Positions 13,050 to 25,300 of a DNA stretch of 64,000 nt are shown here, one piece after another. Source of the DNA: Theobroma cacao (taxonomy: Eukaryota; Streptophyta; Magnoliopsida; Malvales; Malvaceae). Location: contig NC_030850.1 in NCBI RefSeq assembly GCF_000208745.1, forward strand, positions 5,117,139 through 5,181,138, given 5' to 3'. The translations under genes and the position numbers were made by a program. The notes under the pieces were generated by a model. It ran no database searches, was not told where the DNA came from, and saw only the letters and a list, made by a program, of their open reading frames with translations. Numbering within the stretch: position 1 is the stretch's first letter; every line of letters starts with the position of its first letter.

Positions 13050-13352
13050 GCAAGCTTCTCATTGCTGTCCTTCTTTTTGAGCTTTTCTTGGGCTTTAGGT
13101 GGATTCCTTGCTTTCGGACCACAAGTCGGTTCGTTATGATGGATTTGCTGGTTCAGGGCTTGCTCTTTTGATGTCTTTTTTTAATATTTAGATTTTGTCT
13201 AGACTTTGTTTAGGATTTTTGTTGCTTACTGCTTGTTGAGCAGTGATTCCTTTGTAATCGTATGGTAGAGAGTCTTTGTCAATTAGACTAAAGATTTACT
13301 GTGACATTATCGGTGATAGAGAAATAAAACTTAGCTTTTCAAAAAAAAAAAA
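13050..13352 (+). mobile_element. Possible LINE 3' tail with poly(A)
   Basis: A GT-rich, T-rich stretch ends in GATAGAGAAATAAAACTTAG and a 12-base A run. This is the usual look of the 3' end of a plant LINE. No reverse transcriptase is recognisable upstream, so only the tail is called, at low confidence. Confidence 0.35.
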
Positions 13353-14404
13353 TCATTTGCCTCTTAAATGTGACGGTTTCTTTTATCAGCCATAAAACCT
13401 ATGATCGATTCATTAATGCGAAAATGAATACAATTCGAGGTGGATGAAGGGAAGGGATGAGATGAGATCCATTGGATTTGTAAGCAATTATGAATACCCC
13501 ACGAAAACGAAGAGTTGGCAAGCACGATTTAATATTGGATGACTAAAAACGGAAGGGAAATTTCAATATCAACTTTTAAATATATATAAATATATATAAA
13601 TATATATATATATATATATGAAATTGTATAAAAACAACAAAATATCGTTAATTTTTCTTTTTTTTTTATTATGAAAAAGGATATTCGTTAGAAAACCCTT
13701 CAATAATGCATCAAAACAATGCAATTCGAATTTAGTATTTTCGTGTCACACTTTCAATGCATGAATGGGATGTGATTTTAAGATTCTTCCTCTGTTAGAG
13801 GCAATAATTGTACTAGTGCTGAGCAAAATAGTTGTACTAGCTAATGACAAGAATCGACAGATAAACAGAAATTTGTCGCATGGGCAATATGTACATATCT
13901 CTCCAGTACCTCCACCTTGATCTTATACCAAGGAAAGGAAAAATGAAATGCTTCTAACAAGTCATTTGGATATCTTGCCAGGCTGTTGAACTTGTTTTTG
14001 ACCCCAAAATAACAAAACTAGGCCTGTTCTAAAGGAACACAACAGTGCCACAGTTTTCAGCAGCTAAAGCAGAACAATGAAACAGAGTTTTGTGTTAATT
14101 ATCCCAAGTTTCATGCTCGAACCTTAATTCATTCCCATTAGCTGGTATACGAGGGTTTATACTCTTAACTACACCGTACAAGTGGTTTAAGTTAGCCATA
14201 CAGGTTTCTACTCCAGAGTCTTATCACACCATCGATAATTTTAACGCAACAAGTATAATGACTAAATAAACTGAGAAACAAGTTCTCTATTCAATGAGAA
14301 CTAAATTTTTTTCGTAATTACAACTCTAAGGCCCTGCCAGAATCCTTTTTCCTGGTAGTGTTTCATGGCAGTAATAAGACCCATCAAATACAAGTCCTAA
14401 ATCT
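13353..14404. other. AT-rich spacer with TA microsatellite
   Basis: A TA/TAAA microsatellite lies at about 13580-13619. The rest is unannotated sequence with no gene seen. Confidence 0.45.
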
Positions 14405-14960
14405 GCTTAGGGAATTCAAAGTATTGAAGATGATGGATGAAGAAAGTGTGAAACACTACTTAGAGAAGGTTTTGAGAGTAGTCAATCGGTTGAGATTACT
14501 TGAGGACAATTTACCATAGAAAAGAATGGTCAACAAATTCCTTGTAAGCCTGCTAGAGAAACTTGAAGCCAAGATATCTTTTTTGGAAGACTTGAAGGAT
14601 ATATCAGCGTTAACCGTGACCGAACTCGTAAATGTTCTTCAAGCGCAAGAACAGAGAAGGGCTTTAAGACAGGAAGATCATGTAGAAAATGGTTTACTGG
14701 CACGAGCAAATGAGAAAAAAAATGGTAATAAGAAACAGGGTAAGCAAAAGGCTTGATACCCTCTCTGTTCTTACTGTAAAAAATGCAAACATACTAAGTG
14801 TTTTTGGTACTACAAACCAAATGTTACATGTAGGTCTTGTAACTAGTTTGGTCATGTGGAGAAAGCCTACAAGAACAAAGCCGATCAAGGAGAAGAAAAA
14901 GCTACAAAAGTCGAGGAACATGAGGCGAATGAGGAGGGGTTATTCATGACCAAGATACCT
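14405..14960 (+). pseudogene. Decayed Copia gag (UBN2 and zinc knuckle) fragment
   Basis: The + strand reads as a Copia-type gag: EESVKHYLEKVLRVVNRLR, a stop, then LVSLLEKLEAKISFLEDLKD and LTVTELVNVLQAQEQRRAL. Next comes the paired cysteine region CSYCKKCKHTKC ... CRSCN, stop, FGHVEKAYK. The last cysteine of the second knuckle is replaced by Ala/Tyr. In-frame stops after LLEDNLP, KQKA and CRSCN show it is dead. Protease, integrase and reverse transcriptase are not present downstream. Confidence 0.7.
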
Positions 14961-14993
14961 AAGAGGTCAATAAGCTCTAGAGCAGTAGAAGAT

Positions 14994-15115
14994 ATTAGTG
15001 TACTTCAGCAACATGTTGCGTCTTTTGACCAAGACAACGATGGAATTATTTATCCCTAAGAGACTTACAAAGATAAGCGTGAGAGTGATTAAGGAACATA
15101 TGACTCTAAAGGATA
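14994..15115 (+). pseudogene. Caleosin-like fragment fused to gag remnant
   Basis: Directly after the gag remnant, and in the same reading frame, the sequence reads SVLQQHVASFDQDNDGIIYP, stop, ETYK. This matches the calcium-binding EF-hand region of plant caleosins, which are lipid-droplet proteins. It then continues KRESD, stop, GTYDSKG, resembling the later GSDSGTYD region of caleosins. The membrane hairpin region that normally lies between the two is missing. Stops replace the expected Trp (before ETYK) and the expected Ser (before GTYD). It looks like a captured, internally deleted caleosin copy. Confidence 0.65.
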
Positions 15116-15900
15116 GATTTAAATTAATAAGATCCAAACTGGGAGTATTGAAAGATGACCCTAAGGAGGTGAGTTGGAGTTAGGCCCTGCTTGTAATACT
15201 CCCTACTGCAAAAAGTTAGTTTTCAACTTGGAAAAGTAGTGTTGTGTGCTAATTACATGTTTTTACTTTGTAGTTATTTGGTTTCTTTTACTTGGTGGTT
15301 ATTTAGTTTTTCATGTTGATCATGTTTTGGCAATTAATACAAATGTAAGGGACAGCCCACAAATTTAATAGTGTCACAATTCCAAGTAATGTTATTTATT
15401 TTCTTTAATTTTATCCGTTTGTTTTTCAGCGTTATCTTTTGTAAAAATATAAAAATTGTTATATTTTTTAATGAAAGTTTCTTTTGTTTTGCATTCAACA
15501 AACTCTTAAATCTCTCAAAATTCTAACAGTTTATAGCAGGATCTGAGTGTGCCAATCTTGACTCAATGGCCAACAAGAGAAAAATCAGGCTAAAAGAAAA
15601 AGAACACTGGTCCAAAAAGCAAACATATCGTGCAGACTTTGATACAATGAATGCTAACTATTAGACCTTAAAGTTTAAGTTGATAAGCTGGAGACAACCA
15701 AACATTATTATATGTCCTAAAATTGAGTTATGCTGTCGACTGCTCTGCTTTGATGTTTGCAGCAATTTATATATGCCAACAGATCGTGTAAGTTTTTCCT
15801 TAAGCAAGCTGCCTAAGCTGGTGGAAGATTAGGTAGGTGAACTTTGGAGACATCGATGTATCATTTGTAAACACATTATTATTTCAATTAACGATACAAA
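15116..15900. other. Spacer before UGT copy 4 (3' side)
   Basis: No gene seen. It contains an ATTTGTAAAC/TTATTATTTCA AT-rich stretch close to the end of UGT copy 4, presumably its 3' UTR. Confidence 0.45.
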
Positions 15901-15941
15901 CAATACCGTGCCAAGGAAGCATTAGAAGAACAGCATCTACA

Positions 15942-17552
15942 TTAATGAATTTGTAGAATTTCCTTAATGAATTTGTTAAAATTATTGTAAGATGATCCTC
16001 CAATATTAGTCGCCTCCTCTGCTTTCTTCTTCCATTCTAAAGCATTGTTTTTCATTTGCTTGCCTTTGTCTCCTTCCATCACTTCCTTCACTAGAGTTGT
16101 AACTTCATCACGCTTCACGTCATGGCTAATCTCTATGCCGATTCCCCATAGAGTGCATGAATATAGACAATTTGTCGGCTGTTCGTCAAAGAAAGGCCAA
16201 CAGATCACAGGCCTACCTCCACTGATACTTTCCAATGTAGAATTCCATCCACAGTGTGTAAGAAAGGCACCTACTGACGGGTGAGTAAGCACTTGATCTT
16301 GTGGGCACCACTTCACCATCAATCCTCTGTCCTCAATCTCCTCATAGTATTCTTTAGGCAAGATACCGGAATTCCCCATAACCACATCAGGCCTTACCAC
16401 CCATAAAAATGGGACTTTGCTATTTGCAAGCCCCCATGCAAATTCCTTGAAGTGTTGGTCTGACATCACGGTTATGCTGCCAAAGCTTACAAACAAAACA
16501 GAGCTAGATTGTCTCTTATCAAGCCATCCGAGACATTTGGAATCCTCCTTCCATAAGCTAGACCTGAGAGACTCAGCTTGGCTGAGAGGCGTATGCCTTT
16601 CCAGCAAGGAAAGGGGGCCTATGGTATATATGTTAGGGGACCTGGCAGCAATTGCCCCTAGCGCTTGATGCTCTAGCTCCTCAAGTGTATTTAGAATGAT
16701 TGCAGAAGATTTTAAGCAATTTTGTGCTTCTTCACTCATGAAATTTAACATTATATCCCTTGGATCAGTGGTTCTGATCAACGTAGGGAAATCCTTAAGG
16801 CGCATGTTCATCATGCCTGGAACTCCGGGGACTGGTGTATCCAGTGTGCCATCTTTGATGAAGTTTTCATCTGAAGACACATCAAAACATAAGTTTTGTT
16901 ACTAAGCATGGTTTCCTGTTATATATAAAGATCGATTAAAGTTAGTTGAAGGATGAAGTTCTCGATCCTCATACTTTAAATAGCAAAAAATATTTGGTTA
17001 TTAAGCAAGGCTTTAGGTCGACTGATTCTTCGTAAATAACAAAAATGTACCTTTAAATGGAACAATGCCTGCTTTGATGAGTTCACTAAAATGCAAATAT
17101 GCCATGAAACCACAAGCCGAGGTGGTCCAAAATTGAGCTTCAGGTATGCCTAGTTCCTCAGCTGCTTTGATGGTGAAGGTCATGGATCCGTCTGAGATAA
17201 TACAGCTCACTGGAGGAGATCCTGTTGAAGAATTGAGCTTAGCTAGCAGCTCTCTAAATGGACCCAAGCAGTTTTTCTGAACTGAATCAGATAGAGCCCA
17301 AATGTCTTGGGTTGCATCACGAGCAGATGGCGGCAGCCCATCGGGTATGGTCTCAAACTGAAAATCAGGCAGACCCTTGACAAAGCCTGGCCCTTTGGAC
17401 CTGACTAGGCGCTTATGGTTAAACTCAGTGTTAACAAAGGTTATGTAGAAGCCTCTTGAGTGTAAAAGCTTGGCTAGCTGCATTAAGGGATTTACATGGC
17501 CTTGTGCGGGGTATGGGACAAAGACTGCATGAGGCTTGTTAAGCGAACCCAT
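15942..17552 (-). CDS. UDP-glycosyltransferase, UGT85A type (copy 4, inverted)
   Basis: On the minus strand, exons are 17552-17051 and 16870-15942 (476 aa), separated by a 180-base phase-1 intron at the family site. The start [19 protein letters not shown] is typical of UGT85A. The PSPG box (WCPQDQ ... HCGWNS ... FFDEQ) is complete and ends EQ. It differs from copies 1-3 at several otherwise shared sites: SFGSITVMS instead of [14 protein letters not shown] instead of G-VP and TPVPGVPGM instead of TPIDWIPGM. It is therefore the most divergent member and the only one on the opposite strand. The acceptor is unknown. Confidence 0.93.
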
Positions 17553-17593
17553 CTCTGGAACTTGAATGAATTTGAGTTAGCAATCTTAGGTAG

Positions 17594-17602
17594 TATTTAT
17601 AG
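17594..17602 (-). promoter_or_regulatory. TATA box of UGT copy 4
   Basis: The minus strand reads CTATAAATA about 42-50 bases upstream of the ATG at 17552, implying a very short leader. This is the clearest TATA box of the four UGT genes. Confidence 0.6.
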
Positions 17603-19300
17603 AAGGGATGCTTTGATCCTAACCGTCCATCGTTGTAACTAGGTGACTCAAAACAGATATTTTGATCGAATTTTCAATATTTTTAAAGCAAAGAATCTGC
17701 ATGAATCTGGATTTCTAGGCTTATGGGGAGTTGGCTCGGGTTCGTTCTGTACTTAAATATGAGAGGTTGTGGCTACTAGCTGCTTGCTGTTGACATTTAA
17801 AATGGAATCCTGACCCTAATGACGCCCGCTTCCAATCGGGCAGTTTAGATTGACTGCATCAGCTACGATCCAATAACGGAAAGTTTCATCTTTCCTTTCT
17901 CATTTACTGCTTTTCTTTCCTTTGGAAATGAGCGGGGGTCATCCAAAACAAGCATTCAATCCTCTGAATATCTTCTCATGTTCTAGTTTTGACGACAGGG
18001 TGAACCAAATGAAATCCGGATTCACTCAGACAAATCAGAATGAAAGGTCAGTTTAGAACAAGACAAAATGCACAGCAACAAACTCCAACTCTCCGAGCCA
18101 GCTAACTAGTCATAAACAAACAACACATATCACCTACCAAAAGTTCCTGCCTTATGGGCACTGCATATAAACCTCTATGGAATATGCCATTAAGCTTGTC
18201 TCTGTTGTTTGACTAGTGCAACAAAGTCGAAGTCGCGCTTTGTAAAAGCCACCAATCGGGGGGTGGGTGTGATAAAGTAAACTAAATGCACCTTCCAACG
18301 TCTAAGAAATGACATCAATCAATCTAAACCTCTCATCCCATTTGATGGCCCAAGAGACAAGGAAGCTGCTTCAGTCTTGTCAATGGGGATTCTTTCTAAC
18401 GTTTCTTTGTGTTTGTGACTCTTTCCTGGCCTGGTTGTTAAAGAACTGGCATCCATCTCGTGTGAAACTAAAAGTTCAGGACTATAACAATGATATTACA
18501 AAATCTAGGACGGTATCCTCTATTCCTCTTCGATTGGTAGAAGAATTATATATTTTTCTTGTATGGAATGGGATTAAAAATAGAATATATATATCTGCAA
18601 AGGGGCTTACAGTTACATGAAGCAACCTACATCAAGACATAGTAAGGGAATATAAGAAATATTCCGGAATACTAACAGGAGTTATATACACACACACACA
18701 CACACACATTGGAACTAGTATTCTTTTGAGTGTTATCCCTTTGCTTTGCTCATGCATTTTCATCATCCACTAGTGCCTTGGAGATATCAGTATAATATAT
18801 ACGTAAGGATGTCTACGTTCATTCTTTTTAAGGTTTGCAGGCAAAGGAAGACAGTGTTACCTGATAACTAATGACAGAACTATTATCATGCATTTGGATG
18901 CATTAGATTCATCATTCATTCATCAAAGTTCATCAAAAATAAAACAAAATTGAAGGGTAACATTGTTGCCCAAATTTTAGTTCAATCTCAAAGAATAGCT
19001 AATAAAAGACTGCAATCAAATATATAACAAAATCAAAGAGGGATGTATCGCTAATCTTCTTTTCCTGCTTTCACACCCCCTGTTTCCCTTAAAATTTCTT
19101 TATAAGGGACAAACCTATCACAACATAATTATACCTACGACTACAGATTGCCGCTTTCCCCTTTAGCGGTTCAAGCATCTGAGAACTGCCAAATTCTTTT
19201 TGGAAGCACTGTAGTTCCGAAGCCGCACACACTAAAGGGTGAATACATATTTCCAGGGTAAATAGCACATAATTGATGTATACCAATCATGCCCTAGCAA
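17603..19300. other. Spacer between UGT copy 4 and the DnaJ gene
   Basis: The first part is the upstream region of UGT copy 4; the last few hundred bases are the presumed 3' UTR of the DnaJ gene. A CA microsatellite lies at about 18689-18708. An open frame at 18309-18620 has no recognisable features. Confidence 0.5.
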
Positions 19301-22300
19301 CTATCTCCTACTGCTTGCTGTCTTGCCCTTGCTTAAGTCAGCAAGCTCCTCAATAAGCTTCCTCTCTTCACTGCTCAACCTTTTTGGAATTTCAACTTGT
19401 ACACGGACCAACTGATCACCCCTCATGTTGCTTTTATTTAGAACAGGGACACCTTTCTTCGCCATTACAAGGGTGGTGTTTGGTTGGGTCCCAGATGGTA
19501 TCTTCAAATCAACCATACCATCCACTGTTGGTACCTTGATCGTTGTTCCCAGAATTGCGTCTATATATGACACTTTGCAGGAATACAATATGTTGGTATC
19601 ATCACGTTTTAGAACAGGATCTGGGATAACTTCAATAACAACAAAGAGATCACCAGGAGACCCACCTCTCCTTCCAGCATTTCCTTCAGACCGGACCCTT
19701 AAACGGCTACCAGAGTCCACACCAGCCGGAACTTTCAAACTGATCCTTTTTGTTCTCCTTACTCGCCCATCACCAGAACATGTATTGCATGGGGTAGAAA
19801 TTTCCCCTGTACCACCACAGGAAGAGCATGTCATTACCTGCTGGAAGACACCCAATGGAGTCCTTGCAGATGATACAACCTGGCCTTGCCCACCACATGT
19901 GGTACATTTGGATGGTTTTGTGCCAGGTCTTGCACCTGACCCGTTACAAGTTCCACAGCTTTCAAGTCTGGTTATCTCAATCTCTTTCTCAACTCCAAAA
20001 ACTGCTTCCTTAAAATTCAGTACAAGACTGTAATATTCATCCTGCCCATCAACTGCTCTATTCCTGGAACTTCGGCCACCCATGCCCATGCCACCCATAC
20101 CACCCATGCCCTCAAACAGTGACTCAAACAGATCAAAAGGATTGCTAAAATCCTGGCATGGTAAACAAGCCATCAATGACAAGATGTCGAGAAAATCCAA
20201 GGCAGATAATCTTGAAATGAATGATCTTATTCAGCATCAGTCGAATTTAACTTACCCCCATTCCCATACCAGCACCTTTAAGTCCAGCCTCCCCATATTT
20301 GTCATATAGAGATCGTTTCTCATCATCTGACAAGACCTAAGCAAACATATTGTGCCTCAAAGATCAGATATCACCACAGGGACTGACACATTTCAGTCAT
20401 ATAAAAGAAACCCAAATAAGAATAACATTGAACTCTTACCTCATATGCATTGCTAATTTCCTTGAATTTCTGCTCCGCCCCAGGATCTCTGCAGAATCAA
20501 ATAGAATGATTAGAAAAGAAGAATGACAAAAGAGCACTACGATTCAAACATATTTGGATTAAAGAAGATATTGTAACTAGCAACACATTATTTCTGAGGA
20601 CTTCAGAAGACGAAATATTTTAACCAGAGTCAGAATCTACAACTACCATTCTATATACTCTCCCTTTCAGCAAACATATTTAAAAATATATTGAATACAA
20701 ACTCAATAAAATATCTACCTCAGGAAATCTAAGACTACTATTTTATTTTCTCTCTTCCAGCTAGCAAATTCTCCTTCTAACCATTATTTAAGCTCTAAAT
20801 TTAGATATAGATGCCATCAATTTTTTTTATTAAACCCCCGCTTAGGGCATAAAATAGATAGACATCCCTTTCGCCACTTTTCAATTGACAGAATGATTAG
20901 ATAACTCAAAATACTCAAAAGAAGGTCAGAGTGTGCTCCATATACAGAAATCTGCGAACCCAATTCCTACATCCTGAGATGACGACTTTAAAAGGAAAAA
21001 AGATGCGCATTGATCTATCTAATTAATATGATTTCTCTGGGAATTCTAACCTGCACTGTTACAGAATTTCCCTAGCAACAGCCTAACCTATATTTTATAA
21101 CATCATAAGGAAGATAATTGCTATGATTCAATCAGAATGAGAGAAGCTATTTTTCTCTTTATCATTGTGGTCACTTCTATAGGAAACAGCTTGTACCATC
21201 ACTGGATCCAAAAATGAAGAAGAAGAAAATGAGGAGAGTAAATTAAAGAAAGAAACATTGACAATTCTCAGAGATTAGACACAACACTATGGCCCAAGTA
21301 TTCACACACAGGGTTTTTCTAAATAAGTTGTATAGGTAAATAATTAGCCATTTCCAGATGTTCATTTATCTATTTCTTTCTTTCGAGTTTAATTTCCAAT
21401 GAGTAGATTCTTGCAACCCCAATCCAGTTCTCAGATTGCATCACACCAAATCCCACAAAAATCCAGATAATTACAAACTTGCTGATGAAATCATCTCATG
21501 TCTTTTATCTGAACCACATGCTACTAAAATTCAAGTTTCCTAGCACTGCATGTCACATATACATTTTCCAGCTGATGTCAACTGACATAATTTTGTAATG
21601 GACATAGACAACTGTAACAGACAGACAACCATGAATAAAAGGCAAGAGGTACAAGATTATCAACTGACTTGTTCACATCCGGATGATAGCTCCGAGCAAG
21701 CTTCCGATAAGCTGTAAAACAAAAGATTTTAAGACTGTAAGATAATATTATACAGGAGATAAGAGCAGACCATTGCAATAGAAATAACAAAGTTTACTTT
21801 TGTGGTACTTATAACCAAAAGAGAATCTAGTTTTCATCATGATCAATCACTTGTACATGTATGTAAGTTTACAGTTCAGCAATTTTGAAGCTCCAATGAA
21901 ATCAAGACAATCATATTCCATAAAAGTTTCTTTTTTCCCCCAGGCAAACAAGCATCAGCCCAGAACTCTCACAAACATTCAATTATCCTAAAGCTTAAAA
22001 AGTTCACTTATAAGCCACAACACTCAAACTGAATCAATTACATTTGTTATGGCACCAGCATAATGGATGCAAGCCCCATTTATATACATTAACTCTACTA
22101 TTCAACTGAAATAATGACTAAGCATTATGAAAGACAGGAACATATTATCAGAATTAGCAAACATAGCTATACTCAAAAGGAACTAAATCCCCAAGAGTAC
22201 TCATCAAATTCATACATATATCCCTGTCAATTGTCAGTTAGCCACTAATATCCATCAATCAACATAATCTAAATTTAAAAGGTAATGGCAAGAGGCATTC

Positions 22301-23916
22301 CAAAATAAACCTTGGATAATGGGAAAATGTCAAATATATCCTACTTACAGGCATCTAAGGAAAAATTTATACAAAAGGCTTAAATTGAAAACCATCTAGA
22401 CTAATTGCATCAGTATTTTGTCTAGAACCACCTTGGCAGCATTCTAGTCATATGCATCATAATCAGCTAGAACATTTTTCATTTGTCATCTAACCAACCA
22501 TGAATTTTCCTTCAAAACCAAATAGAGACTTCCTTTTGATTAGCCTGCACCTTAAATGTGAATACCACCATATGTCAACTCACCTTGACTGACCAATAGT
22601 CTTACATCTCTCTCTAAGATTGCAAGCATTCATTTTATTCCCCTTGAATTACTAAGTATATGTCTTACTTTTATAGAATAAAACGGAGTGATTTTTTCAA
22701 CTTCTATGCTTGCTTGCTATTTCTACCGATTTATATCCTCCAATGTGTCTTAATTTCTCTTCAAATTAATCCATCCATCATCTCTAAGTTCTCTTTGATT
22801 TATCTCATTCAACCCTACCTTCCCTTAAAATTAAGCTTGTGCAATGTTTTAAAACTTTCAATGCAGAAACCCTTAAATCTGTGCAAACTTAAATACAGTA
22901 AGTTGCAAAACCATAAATAAGAAATAGATTAGCAAACTAACATAAGCACATAAATGCCACAAGCAATCATGTAAGGAATAAAATAGAATAGTCACCAAAA
23001 AAGATATGGTAAGTCAACATACCACTTTTAATTTCAGATTTACTTGAGTTTCTTGACACCCCAAGAATAGAATAAAAGTCCTGCTTATTAAAAACATTAT
23101 CATGTTAAATTGAGAATGCAAACAGTGAGTAAGATGCCAATTACAGCAATAAAATGGTTACTGAAAGGTTTAGAATAAATAAGTAAATAATGGAAAAACC
23201 ATTACAGCCTCTATTTTCACCAAAAAATAAAAGCAAAAGGAAACTGGAAGTTTTATACTCACAGTTTCAGCTCTAACAATAAACCGTGCACCCCTACGAC
23301 GATGTGAAGTCTGAGATGATCCCACAGAGGATAACAATGGTAAGGAATCACGAGAAAATAAGCTCGAACTTGGTGCTCCCAAATAATTTATCCTACTTGT
23401 GACTCTGCAAAAGAATAATAAACACCTAAATTATTCTTCCATAGATACCAGCAAATAGAGTGCTATGGCTAGAGGTAATACACCACCCCCCCCCCCCCCC
23501 CCCGTTTTTCCTCTTTCTCCCTCTCTTTTTAATCAACACAACAAATATAGCCAAGTAAAAGAGGAATTAAGAAAGGGGGTAAATTCGCCCATCTAAATTA
23601 TGTTCACCAAAATGCTATGAATCAATAAATTCACAAATGTTATGCATGCTGATGAAGAAACCATAAAAGTAAATACCATAACTAACAATAACATTGCAAA
23701 TTTAGCAATTCCACTTCTATATAAAGCTCCAGAAGCAAATAATTGTAGTCTGACCATTAAATTCAGCAAATTCCATTCTACAAGTAAAACCGTTAAGCAG
23801 AAAACTTACCCCGATTGTGTTGTCATTATTCGGTTTGTGACATAAGATCTTATAGTGAACTGAGGACGAATACCCCACTGGGCAACCCATGTACTTCCAC
23901 AAGGTATAATGGCCAT
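19301..23916 (-). CDS. DJA5: Chloroplast type-I DnaJ (Hsp40) co-chaperone
   Basis: Seven coding exons on the minus strand: 23916-23810, 23404-23263, 23080-23023, 21711-21669, 20488-20440, 20336-20256 and 20152-19301, all GT-AG, giving 443 aa, close to the Arabidopsis DJA5/DJA6 length. The N terminus ([20 protein letters not shown], then Ser/Arg-rich to about residue 80) looks like a plastid transit peptide. A J domain spans about 84-149 with HPD at 112-114. A Gly/Met-rich linker follows, then four CxxCxGxG zinc-finger repeats (about 226-289) and the C-terminal substrate-binding domain. It should stimulate stromal Hsp70 and hold unfolded clients. The symbol follows the neighbouring hydrolase and PPR genes, which match At4g39960's neighbours; DJA6 is the alternative. 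Confidence 0.93.
23486..23503. repeat. 18-base poly-C tract in DnaJ intron 1
   Basis: An uninterrupted run of 18 C on + lies in the first coding intron of the DnaJ gene, just 82 bases from the exon 2 acceptor. On the transcribed strand it is a G-run. Confidence 0.95.
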
Positions 23917-25300
23917 CCAATATGAGGGTAGAGGACCTGATTTACAAGTTTATTCTGAATGACCTTTCACAGGCTGAAATAGATGAAAACTTAAAATTTA
24001 GTGTACTCTTGAATGATAAATATGAATATTATTAAAAATTATGAAAATTCAGAATTGATTGACAGCACCATCAAAATGAACTAAGCTCAATACGACGCCT
24101 CCTTAAGAGAAAGAAAGTAAAATAAAATAACTAAGACTTTCTTCATGCATCAACAATGTAATACAAAATGGGTTAAAAACAAAATAAATCCAAAGGATAT
24201 TGCATTTATTCTCATGATCATCATTCACATCAACAGTTACCATTAACATAACAAGAATAAAGAAGAATAAAGAAGATAAAATAAAATAAACCGGTAGACT
24301 CCTAATATTGAACTTCACACTTCGCTGCTCATTGTGACAAATCCAAAATCGTAATTTAAAGTAGCTCTATGGAAAATATGGGCTACTATTTGAAACGCCA
24401 TGTATTTTCACTAATTATTATGATGAGCACAGCATTTTAACACTATAAAATGGCCACAATTACCATTAACGGTGCAAAAGCCTACATAACCAAAAACAAA
24501 CCCACAGCAAGATTTCCAAATCTTGAATGCCACACTTTGAATGCCACACTTTGTTCAGACTAACAAATAGTTTCAAAGACTTCAATATCAGGCAAAACCT
24601 TAGGAACCATTTTCTGACCCTAGAAACAAGGTTCTATTTAGGCAGCATTAAAACCTGTTCTTGTCCACTGCTTCAAGGCAACGTGCATTTGTTGTGGAAT
24701 TTGTGCCTTCATTAGTTTTCGTTTAGGAATGTATCGTCATTGCCTTCAAAAGATGTTAACTACTGACGCTTGTTAAAACACATTTCCAATTACCTATCGA
24801 AAGCTATTCCTAACTAATCATTCAAGACCAAAAATCACCTGTGCATTTTCTGGCTATTGGTAGCAAAAAGAAAAATCTTTCAAGTAGAAAATAAAATTAC
24901 TTATCCAAATGCTAAGCAAAGCACTTCAAATCCTTCTATCCACTAGGGTAAACTATCCACCACCCAAAAAGAAAAACGGTAAATTAAAAATTCATGAACA
25001 ACAAAATAAATAAAATAATAATAAAAACACGAAATGACAATAAGTAGCGACCAGATAATTGATAGAACAATAAAATTTTCAATCCGCATGCCTTATGTCA
25101 AGAGCTAACACAAACAGGAATTTAGATTTTAAAACAAAAATGAAAGAAAAATAGGGAAATTGAATTCGAAATTAGGGCAAGAATAAGGAGCTAACTTGCG
25201 AACCTTTTTGGCTCCAAAGTGGTTCGCTCTCTCTGAGAAGGAAAGAGCGAGAGAGAGAGTATTTGGTGAGGTATGTAGCAGGTGGAGGATGAGGTTAGGG
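23917..25300 (-). promoter_or_regulatory. Probable leader intron, leader exon and promoter of the DnaJ gene
   Basis: On the minus strand a CT-rich block (about 25235-25290), typical of plant core promoters, is followed by a possible leader exon ending at a GT donor at 25195. A matching AG acceptor at 23938-23937 would join it to the leader directly before the ATG at 23916. The roughly 1.25-kb intron is inferred from consensus sites only. Confidence 0.4.

Noticed and set aside
18309..18620. 103-codon frame between UGT copy 4 and DnaJ
   Set aside because: No domain, no intron support and no recognisable similarity; likely chance.
19425..20033. 202-codon + strand frame
   Set aside because: Antisense shadow of the DnaJ zinc-finger and C-terminal exon.
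23486..23503. Poly-C as a gene or regulatory element
   Set aside because: It is a plain homopolymer in an intron; listed only as a repeat.
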